Shown here in pieces: positions 45,886-54,239 of a stretch of DNA of 64,000 nt. Position 1 is the first letter of the stretch; each line of letters opens with the position of its first letter. The notes under the pieces were generated by a model that had not been told where the DNA came from, made no database searches, and saw only the letters and a program-made list of their open reading frames with translations. The DNA comes from DMER64 sp049652385 (GTDB lineage Bacteria; Bacteroidota; Bacteroidia; Bacteroidales; UBA932): assembly GCA_049652385.1 (NCBI GenBank), contig JBASDX010000008.1:62001-126000 (forward strand), given 5' to 3'. The position numbers and the translations under genes are program-made.

Positions 45886-46510
45886 AAGCTTCTTTCTGTA
45901 TAAGTGCGTCAAGGATGGGCAGGTACAACTGTATTGTTTCCCGTATCATGTTTTCAATACCTCGGCTTGTAAGGGTACCTCCTGAAATACCGTCTACCTG
46001 GTTGGCATTACGGGCACCGCCTTTACCCGGCTTTAGTACGCTGACAGATACAAAGGTGCTGTCCCGAAAGAGCGATTTGCCGCTGAAAGGCATACTGAAT
46101 TCTGGCCGGGACACCTCGGCACCCAATCCCGGCGTTTCGCCTTCGTGGTCAAAGACAGCTCCGAAAATGGTTTGTCCGTCAGCATTGAGCGACAGATAGC
46201 CCCACAGAGGACCCCAAAGGCCTTTACCTTTGAGCGGAATGATGTATTTGCGGCTTCCGTCGTCCAGGGTACACAGGTATAAGGGCAGCTGTTCCGCTCC
46301 TATGGTTGTGTCTTTGATATACTGTTCGTAGGAACGGCCTTCCAGATGGACCGAGCGTAAGATGTTTTGGCGCGTTGCCTCCCGTTTATTGGATTCTTGC
46401 CTGGGTTTCAGGATTTGCGACACGAAAGCCAGTAAAGCTGCCGTTACCGTAACCATGATGGCGGCGTACAAAAATGTATAAAAATCTCCGTTTCTTTTTT
46501 TCTTATCCAT
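45863..46510 (-). CDS. nqrC: Na+-NQR subunit C
   Basis: NqrC carries a covalent FMN. The 215-residue protein has an N-terminal helix (about 11-32) and a periplasmic FMN-binding domain with VDGISGGTLTSRGIE, where the final threonine of GGTLT is the expected FMN attachment site by analogy with SGATxT. Its start overlaps the nqrB stop by 8 bp. Confidence 0.95.
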   Translation of the reverse strand: MDKKKRNGDFYTFLYAAIMVTVTAALLAFVSQILKPRQESNKREATRQNILRSVHLEGRSYEQYIKDTTIGAEQLPLYLCTLDDGSRKYIIPLKGKGLWGPLWGYLSLNADGQTIFGAVFDHEGETPGLGAEVSRPEFSMPFSGKSLFRDSTFVSVSVLKPGKGGARNANQVDGISGGTLTSRGIENMIRETIQLYLPILDALIQKEAYEQTNLP

Positions 46511-47630
46511 GGGCAGCTATCCTTTTCATTCTACGTCTGACATTGACAGATACGACCGTATGATCAATAAGGGGAGCAAATGTATTCATGAGCAATATGG
46601 CCAGCATCATTCCTTCGGGGTAGCCGGGATTGAACAAACGGATAATGATGGTCAATACGCCAATAAGAAATCCGAAAATCCATTTGCCCGTTTCTGTCTG
46701 GGGACCCGTGACCGGATCGGTAGCCATAAATACGCAGCCGAAAGCAAATCCTCCCATTACCAGGTGGTAATGAAAGGGGATGCTCCCGGCCAACGACATC
46801 AGGAAAGCCCCGCCTACGCAGGACAGCATGACTTTCCAACTGGCCACGCCCGTAAACAGCAGAATGGCTGCTCCCAACAGAATACAAACAACAGAGGTTT
46901 CCCCGACCGATCCCGGAACAAGCCCCAGGAACATATCCCTCCAAAGTTCCAAAGGTGCCGTACCACCTGTCAATAAGGCCAGGGGAGTGGCTCCGCTGAA
47001 TCCGTCTACCCAGATACTCTCACCGGTCATGTATCCGGGGTAAGCGAAAAACAAAAAGGCACGGGCCAACAAAGCCGGATTCCAGATGTTCATGCCGGTG
47101 CCTCCAAATATTTCTTTACCAATCAATACAGAGAAAGCCACGGCTACGGCCAGCATCCATAAGGGAATGGTCACCGGCACTATGAGCGGAATGAGCATGC
47201 CCGTTACCAAATATCCTTCGTTTACCTGATGACCGCGTATCTGTGCCACGGTAAATTCAATACCCAGCCCCGTTACGTAGGAAACGACCAATAGCGGAAG
47301 TACTTTCAGGAATCCGTACCAGAATATCCGGAAAAAACCTGCCCGGGCTGCTATCGCTCCCATAGCCGTATAGTACTGCCATCCCGTATTGAACATACCA
47401 AAGAGCAAACAGGGTACCAGGGCGACGACTACCACTATCATCACGCGCTTGAGGTCGTTGGCATCTCGTATGTGCGAGCCTTTGCCGGTTACCCTGTCCG
47501 GAACGAGCAGAAACGCCTCGAAGGCTTCAAACGTGGAATGCAGGAAAGACAACGGTCCTCCTTTGCGGAAGGCAGGTTCCATCCTACGCATAAGCTTATC
47601 CGGAAAATCCAAAAGGTTGCGGAGCTTCAT
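46503..47630 (-). CDS. nqrB: Na+-NQR subunit B
   Basis: NqrB is the main membrane subunit and holds covalent FMN and riboflavin. The 375-residue protein has about ten helices and the FMN site SGATPLA near residue 205. Na+ translocation and the quinone site are assigned to this subunit in the family. The start overlaps the nqrA stop as ATGA. Confidence 0.96.
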   Translation of the reverse strand: MKLRNLLDFPDKLMRRMEPAFRKGGPLSFLHSTFEAFEAFLLVPDRVTGKGSHIRDANDLKRVMIVVVVALVPCLLFGMFNTGWQYYTAMGAIAARAGFFRIFWYGFLKVLPLLVVSYVTGLGIEFTVAQIRGHQVNEGYLVTGMLIPLIVPVTIPLWMLAVAVAFSVLIGKEIFGGTGMNIWNPALLARAFLFFAYPGYMTGESIWVDGFSGATPLALLTGGTAPLELWRDMFLGLVPGSVGETSVVCILLGAAILLFTGVASWKVMLSCVGGAFLMSLAGSIPFHYHLVMGGFAFGCVFMATDPVTGPQTETGKWIFGFLIGVLTIIIRLFNPGYPEGMMLAILLMNTFAPLIDHTVVSVNVRRRMKRIAAHG

Positions 47631-48994
47631 TGCATTTCCTTAATCATCAGGGCTATCCCTTGGTTAATAATATCTTGTATATCAATCTTTGACGAACAAA
47701 TAAATTCACACAAAGCCAAATCTTCCGGGATCACTTCATAAATACCCAATTGTTCCATTTTTTCTACATCGCCGGCTAAAATGGCTTTGAGCAATTGTGA
47801 TACGAAAATATCCATCGGCAATACTTTTCGGTATTCGGCCGTCATCACAAAAGCGCGTTTATCCCCGTTAGTGTTGGTATCCAAAGCAAAACGCCCTGTT
47901 TTGCCTAACCGGGGGGCTACAAAGGTAAGGTATGTACGAGCCGCACTGAACCGGTGCAGACGCAAGGGCCGGGCCCAACCCAGCAGTTCCCTTTTGTTAC
48001 CTTCTTCCAGGAAGGTAATCTGTTGGTGTTGAAAACCTAAAAAACCGTCTTCACCCACGTTGTCTCCTGTCAGGGGATTGCCGCTTATGGTACGGATATC
48101 TTTATCTTTTTTACGCGTAAAACTTGTCAAAGAAGCTATGTGTATTCCGGCCAGGCACCGGATGTATCCCGTGTTTTCCAAAGCCGGTCCCGTAACGGCC
48201 GTCATACGCGTAGTATCCGGACAGCCGTACAGGAAAAGTTTTCCAATTATGGCCAGACCCAGGGGAGTGAGTGTCCAGATGATTCTGTTTTTTCCGGCGG
48301 GGCATACATGATGGATTTGTACACCGGGATTTCCGGCCGGGTGGGGGCCTGAAAAATAATGTTTCTTTCCTTTCAGCCGATGGAATACGCTGTGTTCGGA
48401 CGTACGAACTGACAGCCCCAGATGCACATTTCCCGGACAGAACCGTTCCATGACACGTAATCCCATACGTAACGCTTCCTCTTCATCGGCAAAGGCAAAA
48501 TCATAATCAGGAGCCAGCGGAGCTGTGTCAAAGCAGCTGATATAAATGTGGAGGGGTTGTTCCTCAGGTCTTGCGATTGTTCCGTAAGGCCGGCGCGTAA
48601 TTAAAGGCCAGCAGCCGCTTTGCAGGAGCAGTTCTTTTATCTTTTCCACATGCAGGTTCTCAGGAGCATCTGCCGGAAACAAGATTCTCTCATTTTTTCC
48701 ATCTGCAGTTATGCAGATGGCCTTCAGCTTTCTTTTATCTCCACGTATTATTTCCTGTACCGTGCCGCTTACCGGAGATGTAAATACCATACTCGGGTAT
48801 GCCTTGTTGCAAAAGACAGGACTGCCTGCCAATACGGTATCTCCCTCATGTACCAGGAGTTTGGGCGTCAAGTATGGAAAATCGGATGGTTTCAATGCGT
48901 ACAGCCCACAGGCATCCTCGGAATCCATACGCAGGGATGCTTCGCCTTTCAACGGAATGTTCAGTCCTTTTTTTAGGATAAAACGGTGGTTCAT
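47627..48994 (-). CDS. nqrA: Na+-NQR subunit A
   Basis: NqrA is a soluble subunit on the cytoplasmic side involved in quinone binding. The 455-residue protein has the RnfC/NqrA N-terminal barrel (KGLNIPLKGEASLRM, then VHEGDTVLAGSPVF) and matches full length. It is first in the operon; a minus-strand -7 element at 49021-49014 lies 19 bases upstream. No RnfG/RnfB-type genes are present, so this is NQR and not RNF. Confidence 0.95.
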   Translation of the reverse strand: MNHRFILKKGLNIPLKGEASLRMDSEDACGLYALKPSDFPYLTPKLLVHEGDTVLAGSPVFCNKAYPSMVFTSPVSGTVQEIIRGDKRKLKAICITADGKNERILFPADAPENLHVEKIKELLLQSGCWPLITRRPYGTIARPEEQPLHIYISCFDTAPLAPDYDFAFADEEEALRMGLRVMERFCPGNVHLGLSVRTSEHSVFHRLKGKKHYFSGPHPAGNPGVQIHHVCPAGKNRIIWTLTPLGLAIIGKLFLYGCPDTTRMTAVTGPALENTGYIRCLAGIHIASLTSFTRKKDKDIRTISGNPLTGDNVGEDGFLGFQHQQITFLEEGNKRELLGWARPLRLHRFSAARTYLTFVAPRLGKTGRFALDTNTNGDKRAFVMTAEYRKVLPMDIFVSQLLKAILAGDVEKMEQLGIYEVIPEDLALCEFICSSKIDIQDIINQGIALMIKEMQ

Positions 48995-49013
48995 GCAGGG
49001 GTTTTTCTCGTTA

Positions 49014-49021
49014 CAAAGATA
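49014..49021 (-). promoter_or_regulatory. -7 promoter element for the nqr operon
   Basis: Minus-strand TATCTTTG fits TAnnTTTG and lies 19 bases before the nqrA ATG. It is 22 bp from the plus-strand element for the helicase gene. Confidence 0.6.
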
Positions 49022-49043
49022 AAATATTCAATGGCTTTTTCCC

Positions 49044-49051
49044 TATATTTG
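49044..49051 (+). promoter_or_regulatory. -7 promoter element for the UvrD-like helicase gene
   Basis: TATATTTG fits TAnnTTTG and ends five bases before the ATG at 49057, predicting a leaderless or nearly leaderless transcript. Confidence 0.55.
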
Positions 49052-49056
49052 TCAGT

Positions 49057-51600
49057 ATGAAGGCGTATTTTTTGGAGGAGTTGAACGAGGCTCAAAGACA
49101 GGCAGTTGAAAATATTACAGGTCCATCACTTATCATCGCGGGTGCCGGAAGCGGCAAAACAAAGGTCTTGACATGCAGGATTGCTTACTTGTTGCAGCAG
49201 GGTATTCCGGCATCTTCCATCCTGGCACTGACTTTTACGAATAAGGCGGCCAAGGAAATGAAAGAACGGGTGGCGGCCATGGTTTCACCCGATCTTGTTC
49301 GCTTTTTGTGGATGGGCACTTTCCATTCCGTTTTTGCACGCATTTTAAGGGCTGAGGCAGAGGTATTGGGTTTTCCTAAAAATTTTACCATTTATGACAA
49401 AGCCGATACAAAAGCAGCTCTCTCCAAATGCATCAAAGAATTGCATCTGGATGACAAAATGTACCCTTCGGGCGAAGTGGCTTCACGTATTTCCAGAGCC
49501 AAAAATAGTTTCCTGACAGCAGAAGGATACCGGAACAACGACAGGATACAGGAAACAGACCGGGCCATACGAAAACCGGCTATAGCTGATATATATGACC
49601 TTTATGCCAAAAAGTGCAAAATTTCCGGAGCCATGGATTTTGATGACCTGCTGCTCTACACCAATATATTGCTGCAACGCCATCCGGATATTTTGGAGCG
49701 TTACAGGGACAGGTTTCGCTATATCTTGGTAGACGAATACCAGGATACGAATCTGGTGCAATACCAGATCATCAAAAACCTGGCGTTGGTTCATCGTAAT
49801 CTTACGGTAGTCGGGGATGATTCACAAAGCATCTACGCCTTCCGTGGAGCCCGTATAGAAAACATCCTTAATTTCAGCAAAGATTTTCCCGAAGCCGCTG
49901 AATTCCGTCTGGAACAAAACTACCGATCCACACAAACGGTAGTCAAGGCGGCCAACAGTTTAATCAGTCATAATAAACGGCGGTTGCGCAAGGAATGCTT
50001 TTCAGAGGCGGCGCCGGGAGAAAAAATAGAGCTTATACGCACCTATACGGATAAAGAAGAGGCCTTTATGGTGATAGGCTCACTGGTAAACAAGAATTAT
50101 GCGACGGATGAAGGTTTTGGTTCGTTTGCCATCTTTTACCGCACCAATGCCCAATCCCGCTTGTTTGAAGAAGCCCTCCGCCGCCGGAACATCCCTTATA
50201 AAGTGTACGGGGGTTTTTCTTTTTACGAACGGGCCGAGGTTAAAGCCCTGCTTGCCTACATGCGCCTGGTAGTCAATCCCAACGATCAGGAGGCTTTTTC
50301 TCGGGCGATTGGTACGCCGGCACGCGGCATCGGGACAGTTTCTCTGCAGAAACTTAATACAGCAGCCGCTTTTTCCGAGATATCTTCTTTACGATATATC
50401 CTGGAGGGTGACCTTGCGGCCGCCGGATTGAAAGGCAACATTGCCGAGCGCATGAAAGCGTTTGCCCATATGATAGAAGCCGTTCAAAGCCTGCAGGAAG
50501 ACGGAAAAAACGCTTTTGAACTGACTATGGAATTGGCCCTGATGTCCGGCTACCTGGCGCACCTGAAAGAAGACAAATCCATAGAAGGTATGTCCCGTCT
50601 GGCCAACGTGGAGGAGCTCTTCAACAGTTTGCAGTCGTTCTGTGAAGAAGCCGGTGCGGATGCGGAATTGGAAACGGAAGTCTCGGCTCCCGAACCGGGA
50701 GAAGGCAGACCCACCCTGGAACGTTTCCTGAACAACGTCACATTGCTGACCCAATCCGATGAAGAAGACACTCCGGATAAAGAAAAGGTGAGCCTGATGA
50801 CGGTCCACTCGGCAAAGGGCCTGGAATTTCCACACGTGTACGTGACCGGTATGGAAGAAAAACTTTTTCCACTGCTGCTCTCATCGAACAATATGGAAGA
50901 AGAACTGGAAGAAGAACGCCGACTGTTTTACGTAGCCATGACCCGCGCCAAAAAGACACTTACGCTGTCCTTTTCCCAAACGCGCATGCGCTGGGCAAAC
51001 ATAGAAAACAACCGCCCCAGCCGTTTCCTGCGCGAGATTAATCCCGTCTTCCTGGCCCGTCCGCTGCCGGACGATACGGGATTTTCCGGTGCCGGTATTT
51101 CCGCCGATGATTTTGCACGGAGAGATACCTTTGGCAGAGCCCCCTCCGGGCGCTCTTTTGGCGGACGCTCGTTTGCCGGAAGCACTTTTGGTGGACGCAC
51201 TTCTGGCGGAGCTTCTGCACCTAAAGAACCGGTGTTCCGTTCCCCCGGTTCCCGCTCCGCCGGCTCCCGCTTTGACGGCTCTCACTCCGCCGGCTCCCAT
51301 GCCGAATCATCGTGGCCTGCCGCTTCCCGCTCCGCCGGCTCCCGCTTTGACGGCTCTCGCTCCGCCGGCTCCCACTCCGACTCATCCTGGCCTGCCGCCT
51401 CGGCAAATGACGATTTTGTACCCTCCGATCCCGGCAGCCTTGCGGTAGGCATGACCATTGAGCACAACCGCTTTGGGCGAGGCCACATCGTTTCGATGGA
51501 AGGCGAAATGCCCAACACAAAAGCCGTCATCGATTTTGCTGACGGCGGCGTCAAGACTCTGCTACTCAAATTTGCAAGGATACGGATAGTGGAAGAGTAG
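49057..51600 (+). CDS. UvrD/PcrA family ATP-dependent DNA helicase
   Basis: The 847-residue superfamily 1 helicase has motif I AGAGSGKT (28-35), motif II VDEYQDTN, motif III GDDSQSIYAFRGA, and motif VI VAMTRAKK. It should act in repair and replication restart as UvrD/PcrA. Between the core and the C-terminal domain lies a low-complexity Ser/Gly/Arg-rich stretch (about 680-790) with a 25-residue unit repeated twice in tandem. The last ~55 residues (GMTIEHNRFGRGHIVSMEG...) are the usual PcrA C-terminal Tudor-like domain that binds RNA polymerase. The gene starts directly after its -7 element. Confidence 0.93.
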   Translation: MKAYFLEELNEAQRQAVENITGPSLIIAGAGSGKTKVLTCRIAYLLQQGIPASSILALTFTNKAAKEMKERVAAMVSPDLVRFLWMGTFHSVFARILRAEAEVLGFPKNFTIYDKADTKAALSKCIKELHLDDKMYPSGEVASRISRAKNSFLTAEGYRNNDRIQETDRAIRKPAIADIYDLYAKKCKISGAMDFDDLLLYTNILLQRHPDILERYRDRFRYILVDEYQDTNLVQYQIIKNLALVHRNLTVVGDDSQSIYAFRGARIENILNFSKDFPEAAEFRLEQNYRSTQTVVKAANSLISHNKRRLRKECFSEAAPGEKIELIRTYTDKEEAFMVIGSLVNKNYATDEGFGSFAIFYRTNAQSRLFEEALRRRNIPYKVYGGFSFYERAEVKALLAYMRLVVNPNDQEAFSRAIGTPARGIGTVSLQKLNTAAAFSEISSLRYILEGDLAAAGLKGNIAERMKAFAHMIEAVQSLQEDGKNAFELTMELALMSGYLAHLKEDKSIEGMSRLANVEELFNSLQSFCEEAGADAELETEVSAPEPGEGRPTLERFLNNVTLLTQSDEEDTPDKEKVSLMTVHSAKGLEFPHVYVTGMEEKLFPLLLSSNNMEEELEEERRLFYVAMTRAKKTLTLSFSQTRMRWANIENNRPSRFLREINPVFLARPLPDDTGFSGAGISADDFARRDTFGRAPSGRSFGGRSFAGSTFGGRTSGGASAPKEPVFRSPGSRSAGSRFDGSHSAGSHAESSWPAASRSAGSRFDGSRSAGSHSDSSWPAASANDDFVPSDPGSLAVGMTIEHNRFGRGHIVSMEGEMPNTKAVIDFADGGVKTLLLKFARIRIVEE
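51251..51400 (+). repeat. 75-bp tandem repeat, two copies, in the helicase gene
   Basis: Two near-identical 75-bp copies start at 51251 and 51326 and encode a 25-residue unit (SAGSRFDGS, then SAGSHxxSSWPAA). The unit is in frame, so copy-number change keeps the C-terminal domain. The surrounding Gly/Ser/Arg stretch shows older, decayed copies. Confidence 0.85.
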
Positions 51601-51644
51601 CTTCGTTCCCGGCTATGTCTTTTTGTTCCGGTTGCTTGCTATTT

Positions 51645-51737
51645 CAAGGTAGTAAGCGTGTTGTATTGTGATTCTTGTTTAAAAGCTTGAATGTCTGGAG
51701 TTTGCAGAGAAGGTGTTTCTTTCCTTACTTACCATCT
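51645..51737. repeat. Possible decayed family A unit (A0)
   Basis: GGTAGTAAG (from 51646) and CTTACTTACCATCT (to 51736) bound the stretch in opposite orientation, as in the other units, but the interior differs. Confidence 0.35.
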
Positions 51738-51773
51738 CTGCACGTATTTGCCAAATACGGTCTTTTGGCGTCA

Positions 51774-51864
51774 AGATGGTAAGTGCCATAAAATGGCGTA
51801 GTGCTGTAAACATGTGGCTGTCTGTTAATTAACGCCATAGTACGAAAACGGCCACTTACTATCT
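51774..51864. repeat. Family A inverted-repeat unit A1
   Basis: AGATGGTAAGTG at the left and CACTTACTATCT at the right are near-perfect inverted ends. The left end is followed by GCCATAAAATGGC, a small hairpin (GCCAT/ATGGC). Confidence 0.7.
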
Positions 51865-51937
51865 CGCATGGAAAATGGGAAAATTGCCTCTTTGATTAAA
51901 GGGTCATGAGTGCTACTTCATAGAATTGGCTAGTGGA

Positions 51938-52035
51938 CGGACTGTAGCGGCAAAGGAAAACATTGGCTCCCGAACAGGGAGGGGACCCACCCTCAGGTGG
52001 GGAGGATTTTCCGTGCTGCTACAGCCGGCCGTTTC
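51938..52035. repeat. Family B repeat copy 1
   Basis: The core GGCTCCCGAACAGGGAGGGG followed by ACCC...CAGGTGGGGAGGATTTTC occurs here and again at 52347. The flanks CGGA...TACAG are also alike. It contains its own short inverted parts (CTCCC...GGGAG). Confidence 0.75.
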
Positions 52036-52046
52036 CCCTGTTAGAG

Positions 52047-52135
52047 GGTAGTAAGTGCCACGAAATGGCGTAGTGTTGTAAATGTATGATTGTCTGCAGA
52101 TTGAAGCCTCGGCACGAAAACAGTAACTTACTACC
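52047..52135. repeat. Family A inverted-repeat unit A2
   Basis: GGTAGTAAGT (52047-52056) and ACTTACTACC (52126-52135) are perfect 10-bp inverted ends. The interior hairpin reads GCCACGAAATGGC, with one changed base that weakens its stem. The next unit starts 128 bp after this one. Confidence 0.8.
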
Positions 52136-52174
52136 TTACCCGGAAAACGGAGGAAACTGCCTTTTTTGACCGAG

Positions 52175-52263
52175 GGTGGTAAGTGCCATAAAATGGCGTA
52201 ATGCTGTAAGCATATGATTATCTGCGGATTAACGTCTCAACCCAGAAATGGCTACTTACTACC
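52175..52263. repeat. Family A inverted-repeat unit A3
   Basis: GGTGGTAAGT at the left and ACTTACTACC (52254-52263) at the right pair as inverted ends with one mismatch. The interior GCCATAAAATGGC is identical to that of A1. Confidence 0.8.
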
Positions 52264-52326
52264 TTCACCGAAAAATGGGGAAAAATTCGGGGAGCCACGA
52301 AAAAGACATGGAATGCACAGGTAGAC

Positions 52327-52425
52327 GGATTTTACAGGTAAAGAAAAGCATGGGCTCCCGAACAGGGAGGGGTCCCATCGCCAGGTAGGGAGGATTTTCT
52401 ATGCCGATACAGATGAACGCATCGC
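52327..52425. repeat. Family B repeat copy 2
   Basis: This is the second copy of the GGCTCCCGAACAGGGAGGGG core, in the same orientation as copy 1 and separated from it by two family A units. Confidence 0.75.
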
Positions 52426-52442
52426 TTAGGTAAAGGGAAAAG

Positions 52443-52558
52443 GTGTAGGGTGTAGGGTGTAGGGTGTAGAGTGTAGAGTGTAGAGTGTAGGGTGTAGAGT
52501 GTAGGGTGTAGAGTGTAGGGTGTAGAGTGTAGAGTATAGAGTGAAGGTATAGAGTGGA
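52443..52558. repeat. Heptanucleotide minisatellite GTGTAG(G/A)
   Basis: About fifteen tandem copies of GTGTAGG or GTGTAGA run from 52443, with a decayed end near 52540-52558. Seven is not a multiple of three, so all three frames stay open on the minus strand and give spurious Tyr/Thr/Leu/His repeats. Confidence 0.85.
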
Positions 52559-52664
52559 GAAGTGAACGTGTAAAAATGTGGGAAAGTGAACGGATGAGCA
52601 GGTGGCAAGCAGCAAGTGAATGGTGAGAAGTATTGCAAGAGAATGACAAAAACAGCCAATGAAA

Positions 52665-52697
52665 AAGCCAATCAGCTGTGTGTCAACTAATTGGCTT
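52665..52697 (-). terminator. Relic of the original tRNA-Asp terminator
   Basis: AAGCCAAT/ATTGGCTT (52665-52672 and 52690-52697) with a run of T on the minus strand is the counterpart of the terminator now next to tRNA-Asp. Insertion of the element has separated it from any known promoter. Confidence 0.6.
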
Positions 52698-52701
52698 CCT
52701 T

Positions 52702-52722
52702 TGGAGCGGTCCGGACGGGACT
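52702..52722. repeat. attL: left 21-bp direct repeat of the integrative element
   Basis: The 21 bases are identical to 59474-59494 and contain the last 16 bases of tRNA-Asp. To the left the similarity continues imperfectly through the terminator (9 mismatches in the 62-bp alignment 52661-52722 against 59433-59494). To the right it stops at once, which marks the element boundary. Confidence 0.85.
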
Positions 52723-52760
52723 GCCCAAATGCAATTCCGCCATTTTTGAACACCTATTGA

Positions 52761-52787
52761 TTTACAGCATTTAGGGACGTTTACAGC
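52761..52787. repeat. Direct repeat TTTACAGC near attL
   Basis: TTTACAGC occurs at 52761-52768 and 52780-52787, 19 bp apart, inside the left end of the element. They could be arm-type integrase sites. Confidence 0.35.
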
Positions 52788-52861
52788 CTTTACACCAGAG
52801 TGTTAAGGGTTAAAAGTTTGCTGTTTTAAATTGCAGGGGATTGTACCAGATTTTATTTATC

Positions 52862-52887
52862 TCGCCAAAAACTTGCATTTTTGGCGA
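52862..52887. promoter_or_regulatory. Perfect inverted repeat TCGCCAAAAA/TTTTTGGCGA before the integrase
   Basis: A 10-bp perfect inverted repeat with a 6-base spacer overlaps the predicted -33 region of the integrase promoter. The same word recurs at the right end of the element (59393-59398 in part, 59404-59413 in full). It is a candidate integrase-binding or operator site. Confidence 0.65.
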
Positions 52888-52903
52888 CTTTAGTTTACTT
52901 TTG
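52873..52903 (+). promoter_or_regulatory. Integrase promoter
   Basis: TTG (52873-52875), 20 bp, TACTTTTG (52896-52903). The -33 lies within the spacer of the inverted repeat, so a protein bound there should block transcription. The ATG follows 22 bases after the -7 element. Confidence 0.6.
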
Positions 52904-52925
52904 TCATGCGTTAAACTTTTAAACT

Positions 52926-54239
52926 ATGGCAACAGTTTTATATTCAATTTCCCCAAAGGTTAATCAAACAACAAAGTTGGCTGCCATTCTTATCCGTTTT
53001 TATCACGGGCGTACCAACTTAAGAGCACAATCGGGTATATACGTTAATCCTGAATATTGGGATTCTGAGAAGAGAAGAATAATTGTACCGGCATTCCGGT
53101 TGCTCAATCCTCAACAAAAAGAGTTGGTCAATGATCTTACGAATAAAGATAAGATCCTGGCAGCTCTCAATGAGCATATCACTAAATCCTATCTGGCAGC
53201 TGACCGGTCTATGGTGGACAGAGCATGGCTGGAAACCCTTATTGACAAATTTCATTTCCCGGAGAAATATGAGCCTAAAGACACCGAGCCTGAAGAGGGG
53301 CCAATAACTTTATTCAAATACATTGAAGGGTTTATTATTGATGCTGAACAGCGAAAAGATATAAGAACGGGAAGGCAGATATCAAAAGGAACAATACAGC
53401 AGTATATAAAAGCTTTAGACCATTTGAGGAATTTTGCTACCTCAATAGGAAGAGGGGATTTCAGTTTTGAAGATGTTAATACAGAGTTTTATCAGCAATA
53501 TGTTGTCTATCTTCAAAATGAATCGTTTACAAATAACCATGTAGGTAAACAGATAAAGAACCTAAAAACTTTTATTAACTCAGCCCCTAAGTCATTACAG
53601 CTCCAGGCAGATATAACAAACTTTCATGTATTTACAGAAGATGTTGATACTGTTTATTTGGATGAAGAGGAGTTGAAAAAGATTGAAGATTGTCAATTAT
53701 CGGATAAACTTGAGAAGGTACGGGATTGGTTTTTATTGTTAGCCTGGACGGGTTGCCGGTATTCAGATTCAGAGAAAATCAGCCGTACAGATATAAAAAA
53801 CGGTGTTATTACCTTTAGACAACGCAAAACGGATGAAAAGGTTATCATACCATTGCACCCGGCTGTTATAAAGATTCTGGAGAAGTATGATTATCAAATG
53901 CCCAAACCATTAAGCAACCAGAGGTTTAACGAGTACATTAAGGAAGTTGCAAAAATAGCCGGGATTGATCAGGTGGAAACCACACGTAAAACTATTGGTG
54001 GAAAGATTCAGACAGAGCGTAAACCCAAATATGAGCTTATTGGAACACATACCGGGAGGAGATCCTTCTGTACTAACATGTATTTGTTGGGAATTCCAAC
54101 TTATACAATCATGGCCATATCAGGGCATAAAACGGAAAAATCATTTATAAAATACGTCCGTATAACAAAGGAACAGCATGCCAGGTTTATGCGGAAAGCA
54201 TGGGAACAAATGTATATAAAAGGAGGTCAAAATGTTTAA
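52926..54239 (+). CDS. int: Tyrosine site-specific recombinase (integrase)
   Basis: The 437-residue protein has an N-terminal arm-binding domain (about 1-110), a SAM-like core-binding domain (about 125-225) and a catalytic domain with the full set of residues: Arg278 (WTGCRYSD), Lys301, His375 and Arg378 (THTGRRSF), His401 (SGHKT) and Tyr410 (FIKYVRI). It should integrate and excise the element at the tRNA-Asp site 200 bp to its left. The N-terminal VNPEYWDSEKRRI is typical of Bacteroidota mobile-element integrases. It overlaps the next gene by 8 bp. Confidence 0.93.
   Translation: MATVLYSISPKVNQTTKLAAILIRFYHGRTNLRAQSGIYVNPEYWDSEKRRIIVPAFRLLNPQQKELVNDLTNKDKILAALNEHITKSYLAADRSMVDRAWLETLIDKFHFPEKYEPKDTEPEEGPITLFKYIEGFIIDAEQRKDIRTGRQISKGTIQQYIKALDHLRNFATSIGRGDFSFEDVNTEFYQQYVVYLQNESFTNNHVGKQIKNLKTFINSAPKSLQLQADITNFHVFTEDVDTVYLDEEELKKIEDCQLSDKLEKVRDWFLLLAWTGCRYSDSEKISRTDIKNGVITFRQRKTDEKVIIPLHPAVIKILEKYDYQMPKPLSNQRFNEYIKEVAKIAGIDQVETTRKTIGGKIQTERKPKYELIGTHTGRRSFCTNMYLLGIPTYTIMAISGHKTEKSFIKYVRITKEQHARFMRKAWEQMYIKGGQNV

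Larger units (their letters stand above)
51601..52701. repeat. Non-coding repeat mosaic (family A, family B, minisatellite)
   Basis: This gene-free stretch of 1.1 kb holds at least three units of a ~90-bp family A (listed separately), two of a ~98-bp family B and a heptanucleotide minisatellite. I see no plausible protein gene, and no tRNA other than the 3'-end fragment at 52702. Order is A0? - A1 - B1 - A2 - A3 - B2 - minisatellite. Confidence 0.75.

Noticed and set aside
43408..48994. RNF complex instead of NQR
   Set aside because: NqrA and NqrF types are present in NQR order, and there is no RnfB ferredoxin-type subunit.
51645..52263. Possible CRISPR array
   Set aside because: Only three or four units of ~90 bp, with diverged interiors, irregular spacing, inverted ends and no cas genes.
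52702..52722. A second tRNA gene at the left end of the element
   Set aside because: Only the last 16 bases of tRNA-Asp are present; no anticodon arm follows.
52265..52753. Minus-strand reading frames with Tyr-Thr-Leu-His repeats
   Set aside because: They arise because a 7-base repeat without stop codons stays open in all three frames. There is no start context, no domain and no neighbour support.
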